From NCBI GenBank assembly GCA_000151295.1, contig GG745377.1, forward strand, positions 279,830 to 328,351: a stretch of 48,522 nucleotides of DNA, written 5' to 3'. Numbering within the stretch: the stretch's first letter is position 1; the number at the start of each line of letters is the position of its first letter. Made by a program: the position numbers and the translations under genes. The notes beneath the pieces are model-generated. The model saw nothing but the letters and a program-made list of their open reading frames with translations. It had not been told where the DNA came from and searched no databases. Source of the stretch: Allomyces macrogynus ATCC 38327. Its lineage: Eukaryota; Blastocladiomycota; Blastocladiomycetes; Blastocladiales; Blastocladiaceae. Of this stretch, positions 43,801 through 48,522 are shown in pieces.

Positions 43801-46771
43801 CGACGGCGCCGTCGCTTGCCAACTTGGCCGGGTCCGGTTGCGACCAGAGCGTGCCGGCTGGTCCCGTCGAGGCCGCGTCGTTGGCGCGCCGCCAACTCAC
43901 GCAGTCCACGATTCTTTTTGCACAGCGAGCTCAAGACTTGGATTTGGACCAAGTTGGCGGTGAGTACTGTGGCGACATGCACGCCAATGTGCCGCTTCCC
44001 GAATCAATGGCACCATCACTCGCCAGCTTGGCCGGGACTAGTCTTTACCAGAGCGCACCGACGGATCAAACCGAGTCGGCTGAACCGGCTGAGACCGCGT
44101 CGGCGTCGTCGCGCCGCGAACTCACGCGGTCCACGGTCCTCTTCGAGGAACACGCCCAAGCGCTCGATTTGGACCAGAGAACCGAGTACCACTGCGACGT
44201 GCACGTCAACGTGCCGCTGCCTGCCTCGATGGCGCCGTCGCTTGCGAACCTGACCAGACCGAATCCCCTCGATTCGAGTGTACCAGCGGCCATGCCGCGA
44301 GCCGAGTCGGTCCAACTCGCGAACCTGCCGCTCCCCGCATCCGTAGCCGCGTCCCAGACCTTCGCCCCTGAACGCTCAAGGAGCAGTGATGCCAGCCGTA
44401 CCGACGTGTCGATGCCGGCGTCGGTCTTGGCGTCCGGCGCTGTGCTCACTGCGTCGACCCGGGCCATCTCGACTACTCTTTCGCAAATGCCGCACGATGA
44501 CAGTATCAGCGATGCACATTTGGCTGCGGATCCGCTTCGAGTTCAGCTTCCGGCATCGGTCGCGGCGTCGCAGCAGCTGGTCGCTGCGCAAAGTGAGGAG
44601 CGGATCGATCGGGAGTTGGAGTCCGACCAGAGCGAGCCGTTCTTGGTGCCGCTTCCCGCGTCTGTTGCAGCCTCGCAAGCGTTGGCGTTTGAAGGTGCGG
44701 ATGCAGCCGCGACGAGTTTGGACCGAGCGGTCGTCGAGGTCAAGGGATCGTTGTCGTTATTGCCGTCCGGCAACGCTCAAGTCCATGATGCCGAGCTCGT
44801 GTCGCCAGGCTGCGGGCAGGACGAGCCCTCGATCGAGGATTCAGCGTCCCAGATTGACCCCGAGCACGTCGCGCTGCCGCCATCAGTCGGCTCTTCGCAC
44901 GCCAGTCTGCTGGCCAATGAGCCACCAGTGCCGGCCAGCCGCACGGGTTTACTGGGTTCCGCAGCTATCGAGCAAGCCGAGGTCGATGCCGAGCAACAAC
45001 TGAATCCGGCGAGCTTCGCCCTCCCCGCGTCAGTCGTAGCCTCGCAAAGACTCGCGCCGAGCACGCGCGCGTCGAGGTCGAGGCTCATGCTGGAGGAGTC
45101 ACGAACTCTGCCCGAGACGGTCCCATTGCCCGCGTCAGTCACGGCGTCGCAGACCCTGACTATAGTTCCTGGCTCATTCGTCGACTCGCTCCTGGCCGGT
45201 GCCGGGACGCGGCCGTCGTTCGGCAGCGCTTCACTCGTGCCAGACGCGACGCTCGATACGAGCCAGCTCATGTCCATGTCGTTCCCACCTAACAGTGCGC
45301 TGCTCGACATGCTCCCGACCGGCGACGACTTTGAGGGGACGCGCGAGTTGCAGGCGATGGCCGACTGGTCGCTGTCGACCAGCAACATGGACTTGCCGCT
45401 GCCCAACTCGCCGCCGCGTCAAGTGGCGAGGAACGATAGCGATCCCGCGGCGCGAGAGGCTGCTGCGGTGCCGCTCCCGTTGTCGACGGCGAGTTCGGCG
45501 GCGATGTCGCGCGCACCGTCGGCGGGGCTCTCGCTGGCCGGGTCCCGGTCGTCGGTGCTCGCGCGCGGCACAGCACTCCCGCCCTCGGCGGCACAGTCGG
45601 TTGCGCTATCGACGAGCGGCTCGCAGGATCTGTGCATTGGTACTTCCTCCCACTGTGTTTCCATTTGACAAGGGCCATTTCTCACGGAAGGTGGCCTGTA
45701 GGCGAACTCCGAGTTTCGACGCCTGTCGAAACGCATGTCGACCCCAACATGGCACGGCCGAGCTCCGGTGCCGCTGAAAACCGCATCCGCACAAAGGCCG
45801 CGTCGCACGACGCGCTCGCGCCGCGCCCGCAATCACCTCCGACCTTGCCCGCGAGCAAGTCGCCATCGCGCCGCAGTATCCGACTCGCGGCCGAGACAGC
45901 GCTCCCTGCATCGACGTCGTCGCTCGCGGACCGCGAACCTGTCGAACCTGCAGCACCGACGACAATTCTCAGCGGGTTGGAGGAAGCACTTGCGGCCCCG
46001 CGATCAACGTTCGTGGCCAACCTGGCCGCAACCGAACCGGGGCGACGTCAAGGATCGGCTGGTTCGATCCGTGTCACGTCCAAAACGCGTGTGGACCCGG
46101 CGGGCGTACCGCTCCCGGCATCCACGTACGCGTCGACGGAAGTCCTTTCCAGCCAGACGGGTCGGCAGTCGCCGTACGCGGCGGCGTCGCGCACAGCGCT
46201 CTCGGGCGCGCGGTCCGCGCAGAACCTGGCCAAGAGCAAGCTTGCACAGAGCGCGTCGGTGCCGTCGCTGCGTGCCGTCGAGTCAAGCGCGCTGATTGCC
46301 GCTGCCGCGGGGGTCGCGCTGCCGGCATCGCGCAGCACGGTGGCATCGCGGCCGGGTAGTGCCGCGCATCTGCCAGCAGCAAGCCCGCAGCCGAACGCAG
46401 AAGCCAAGGCGCCGAGCCGACCGGCATCCGCGTCGGTCGCAGCGTCGCGCAGCCCTCGTGCGCGAATCCTGGGCCCGGCCACGGCAGACGCGCCTCTCCC
46501 GCCGCCGGTCTTGGGAAGTCGTGATGCAGTCGCGGTGCCCCCGCGGCGCGCGCCGAGCCAGGGGTTGCAGTTTACCGCGAGCAACGCGGCGTACGTGCCG
46601 CTGCCAGCGTCAGTGGCTGGGTCTCGCGCGCGGCTCACTGATGAAAACGAGACGACGCCGCGGCACTTGGTGGCCAAGGGTAAGGAGGAGAAGGAAGCAG
46701 TGCCGGCGCAGGTGCAGCTCCCGGCATCGGTGGCCGGGTCGGCGCAGGAGCTGCGCGAGCGAGGGGCGTGA
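34839..46771 (+). CDS. Giant ERICH3-like protein with about 60 LPASVAASQ motifs
   Basis: Five exons (34839-34870, 34944-35097, 35167-35295, 35371-45639 and 45702-46771) encode about 3,884 residues once one base is allowed for at a G run (36020-36024). Introns are 62-75 bp. The N-terminus resembles that of animal ERICH3, a ciliary protein: YEPLLDEYLQDHLNTPSIR, then HHLVSLGVIDEDGYIVDDRT and a charged helix. A Ser/Ala/Arg-rich stretch follows. About residues 593-750 form a helical, TPR-like region (LLSIHAAFQQRDYHLVQHLGE, YFAMSRAAYHAQDAESCETHLL). From about residue 1090 to the end come roughly 60 copies of a 10-12 residue motif, best form LPASVAASQxLA, at 30-60 residue spacing. Larger tandem units are laid over them. 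The final copies run to the C-terminus LPASVAGSAQELRERGA. Composition is very rich in Ala, Ser, Pro and Val with few aromatics, so most is probably disordered. A structural or scaffolding role at the cilium is inference. The start is the first ATG of the first exon I could fit; an earlier exon is possible. Confidence 0.7.
38866..40170 (+). repeat. Tandem unit of about 47 codons (NDHLASAAG + LPxSVAAS)
   Basis: Eight or nine successive copies carry SNDHLASAAGVALPVSVAASQVLAR, followed by D or G, DDPVASP and a Gln/Ala/Pro spacer. The spacing is 125-152 bp. This is a local, younger expansion within the larger motif array. Confidence 0.85.
43490..44260 (+). repeat. Four tandem copies of a 60-65 codon unit
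   Basis: Each unit has RRELTQSTILFEERARALEL, then GEYRGDMHANVPLPESMAPSLANL, then a variable spacer. The EERARALEL part should be an amphipathic helix. Here the core motif is LPESMAPSL instead of LPASVAAS. Confidence 0.9.
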
Positions 46772-47220
46772 GGACTGGTGGAGGACACTGTATCTGTTGT
46801 TGGCGACTTTGACGATGAATGAATGAAGGCGTCGTTGTGATGAACTGTTGTTGTCGTTGTCGTCGCCGCCCAGTCGCCGCTTCTGTCGACGTTTCCTTGA
46901 CGTTGTGGTGAATTTGTCTCCCAAAGCATGCGACATCTGTCTCCCGACGCGTCGCGGTCACGCCGCGCCCGCGTGGACCGTCGTCAGGACCGTTTTCGAT
47001 TCTTGTCGCCTCGAAACCGAAGATTTGGGCTTGCTTTTCGTTTGCAGGCAAGGCGGCCACAGGACCAGCGGCACGCCGCGCCTTCTGCACAAGGCACGAG
47101 GCACACAAGGCACACGAGCGCCTTCGTCACCGTCCTCGCTGTTAAGCAATCGATTTTCTCCTGTTGCCGGATCTCGACCTCCACCTCGACGAACCCCGAC
47201 CCAACTTACTGCAACGCACC
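46772..47220. other. Intergenic, no gene seen
   Basis: About 450 bp between the giant gene and RanBP1, both on the plus strand. The 5' half is T/G-rich, as expected for a 3' flank. The 3' half should hold the RanBP1 promoter. No clear element is seen. Confidence 0.45.
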
Positions 47221-48100
47221 ATGTCGAGCGCCACCGAGCCTACCGTCGCCGTCCAGCACACCGAGGAGGTGCGTTGCGCCGCCGCCGACCGCACCCGCCG
47301 GACGGCCACCACGGCGACCGCGCCGACCACCGCTCCGCGTTTCGTTGCGACCATAATGCTGACGCGCCCATGGCGAACCGCTGAATTAGGAGAAGGTCGA
47401 CGAGGCCGAGCCCGATGTGCACTTTGAGCCGGTCATCACGCTCAAGGAGGTCGAGGTCAAGACCTTCGAGGAGGACGAGGTGCCGATCTTCAAGATGTAC
47501 GCCTCTGTGTTTGCCTGAACGCCCTCTCTCTGTTCCACGCGTGCAATTGGACGCTAACGCTGTTCGCTTTTCCAACCACCCAGGCGCGCCAAGCTCTTCC
47601 GCTTCGACAAGCCCGCCGTCGAATGGAAGGAGCGCGGCACCGGCGACATGCGTCTGATGCTGAACCATTCGACGGGCAAGATCCGCGTCCTGATGCGCCG
47701 CGACAAGACGCTCAAGATCTGCGCCAACCACATCATCACCGAGGACATGAAGCTCGCGCCCAATGTTGGGTCGGACCGGTCGTGGGTGTGGACGGCGCTC
47801 GCCGACTTCTCCGAGGAGGAGGTCAAGCCCGAGATGCTCGCCATTCGGTTTGCGAATGCCGAGAATGCGCAGCGGTTCAAGGCCAAGTTTGAGGAGGCGC
47901 AAAAGTGGAACGTTGCGCTCGTTGCGGGTACCGCCAAGCCGGGCGATGCCGCGCAGCCCAAGGCCGAGCACGATGCGGGCGATGTCGTTGCCGAGGCCGG
48001 GTCGAAGAAGGCTGAGGAGGCCAAGAAGGAGGAGAAGAAGGACGAGGAGGTCAAGAAGCCCGACGAGTCTGCGGCGGCGCCGGCCAAGAAGGACGAGTAA
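47221..48100 (+). CDS. YRB1: Ran-binding protein 1 (Yrb1 type)
   Basis: Three exons, 47221-47268, 47390-47496 and 47584-48100, encode about 223 residues; introns are 121 and 87 bp. After an acidic start ([16 protein letters not shown]) comes one Ran-binding domain, about residues 25-165. Its family marks are all present: [22 protein letters not shown], then [42 protein letters not shown] and [21 protein letters not shown]. The second splice site is fixed by the KMRAKLFRF continuity. The tail is rich in Lys, Glu and Ala ([12 protein letters not shown]). RanBP1 binds Ran-GTP in the cytosol, helps RanGAP hydrolyse GTP, and so frees export complexes and importins at the end of nuclear transport. 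The tail is longer than in yeast Yrb1 but otherwise ordinary. Confidence 0.95.
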
Positions 48101-48522
48101 GGTCTTTGGGCCGCGGCCTATGCCGTGCTGTTGTGGGTTTGGTTTTTCGCGCGTACATAATTTCGGTTTTTCTCCCTCCATCGTTTAATTTTGCAAATAT
48201 GGATTGTGACTCTGGGCGATTGCTGCCAACCCAACCAAACTTTGATGACCATGATTCGTGAGCATTTCTGTCCTCGTGGCGAGACGAGACCCGACTAACC
48301 ACCCTGGCAGGTTGCTGAACACTTCGCTGCTTGAGCTCTTCGCCCACCACGCACCACCCCATCGCTCGGTGCGGTCTGCACGCTACAGTGCGCCTGCACC
48401 CGACCGTGCCCACCGCGCGCACGCACGACACGCACGATTCATGGCCATGCGACCCGATCAAGGATACGAAACGGGCGTTGCCCGCTGGACCCGGACCCAG
48501 TTCCGCGCTTGCTATCGCGTGC
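48101..48522. other. 3' flank of RanBP1, no gene seen
   Basis: About 420 bp to the window end. A T-rich stretch near 48135-48195 fits a 3' UTR or terminator of RanBP1. No coding frame is convincing. Confidence 0.45.

Larger units (their letters stand above)
38320..46750 (+). repeat. About 60 coding copies of LPxSVAAS
   Basis: Consensus: hydrophobic-P-A-S-V-A-A-S-Q-x-L. The Leu/Ile/Met-Pro and Ser at positions 4 and 8 are nearly constant. Variants are LPVSVAASQ, LPDSVAASQ, IPASVATST, MPASVAAST, LPESMAPSL and LPPSVGSSH. Codons differ freely between copies, so protein-level selection is likely. Confidence 0.9.

Noticed and set aside
36018..45668. The 3,216-codon frame as a complete, single-exon gene
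   Set aside because: It would start with GTG inside a coding stretch. Third-position bias continues upstream in another frame, and the motif array continues after a phase-consistent 62-bp intron to 46771.
38320..46750. CRISPR-like regular array
   Set aside because: The periodic units are in-frame codons of one protein, differ at synonymous sites and have irregular spacing.

Overview
The window is nuclear DNA of a eukaryote, most likely a zoosporic (flagellated) fungus, perhaps Blastocladiomycota such as Allomyces or Catenaria. Three things point there. It is GC-rich, with many short GT-AG introns, mostly 60-120 bp. Its gene content is fungal: RanBP1/Yrb1, glutamate-cysteine ligase, an ER thioredoxin-fold protein ending in HDEL, a secreted pair of expansin-like DPBB proteins and a GH26-type glycosidase. 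It also carries genes of a motile cilium (a SAXO4/PPP1R32 homologue and an ERICH3-like protein). Naming the phylum is inference; the eukaryotic, fungal and ciliated character is read from the genes. Splice sites were assigned by hand from donor and acceptor motifs, reading phase and family continuity.

Left part (1-10.2 kb). The 3' end of a Pro/Thr-rich gene is followed by about 3.9 kb without an intact gene. That stretch holds decayed, internally duplicated sequence whose minus strand resembles ankyrin-type repeats. Two DPBB (expansin-like) secreted proteins follow in tandem on the minus strand. Divergent from them is a plus-strand secreted protein with seven copies of an HRSHQGFHRNSWD-type motif and five copies of an 11-residue NAAN repeat.

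Middle (11.5-25.4 kb). In order: a three-exon universal stress protein (-); a six-exon GH26-like glycosidase with an N-terminal membrane anchor (-); a seven-exon helical-repeat protein with one C-terminal membrane segment, possibly TMEM214-like (+); an intact F-box/LRR gene (-) flanked by two decayed relatives; and glutamate-cysteine ligase (-), which is open except for one homopolymer frameshift.

Right part (26.8-48.1 kb). A PDI-family protein with HDEL (-) is divergent from a telobox-Myb protein (+). Next come the SAXO4-like axonemal protein (+), a 65-residue one-helix membrane protein (-), and a very large gene (+) of about 3,880 codons. That gene starts with an ERICH3-like N-terminal domain and carries about 60 copies of an LPASVAASQ-type motif. 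RanBP1 (+) ends the window.

The most unusual items are the LPxSVAAS giant protein next to another ciliary gene, and the HRNSWD-repeat secreted protein. Two frame breaks, in GCL and in the giant gene, both lie in G/C homopolymers and look more like assembly errors than decay.
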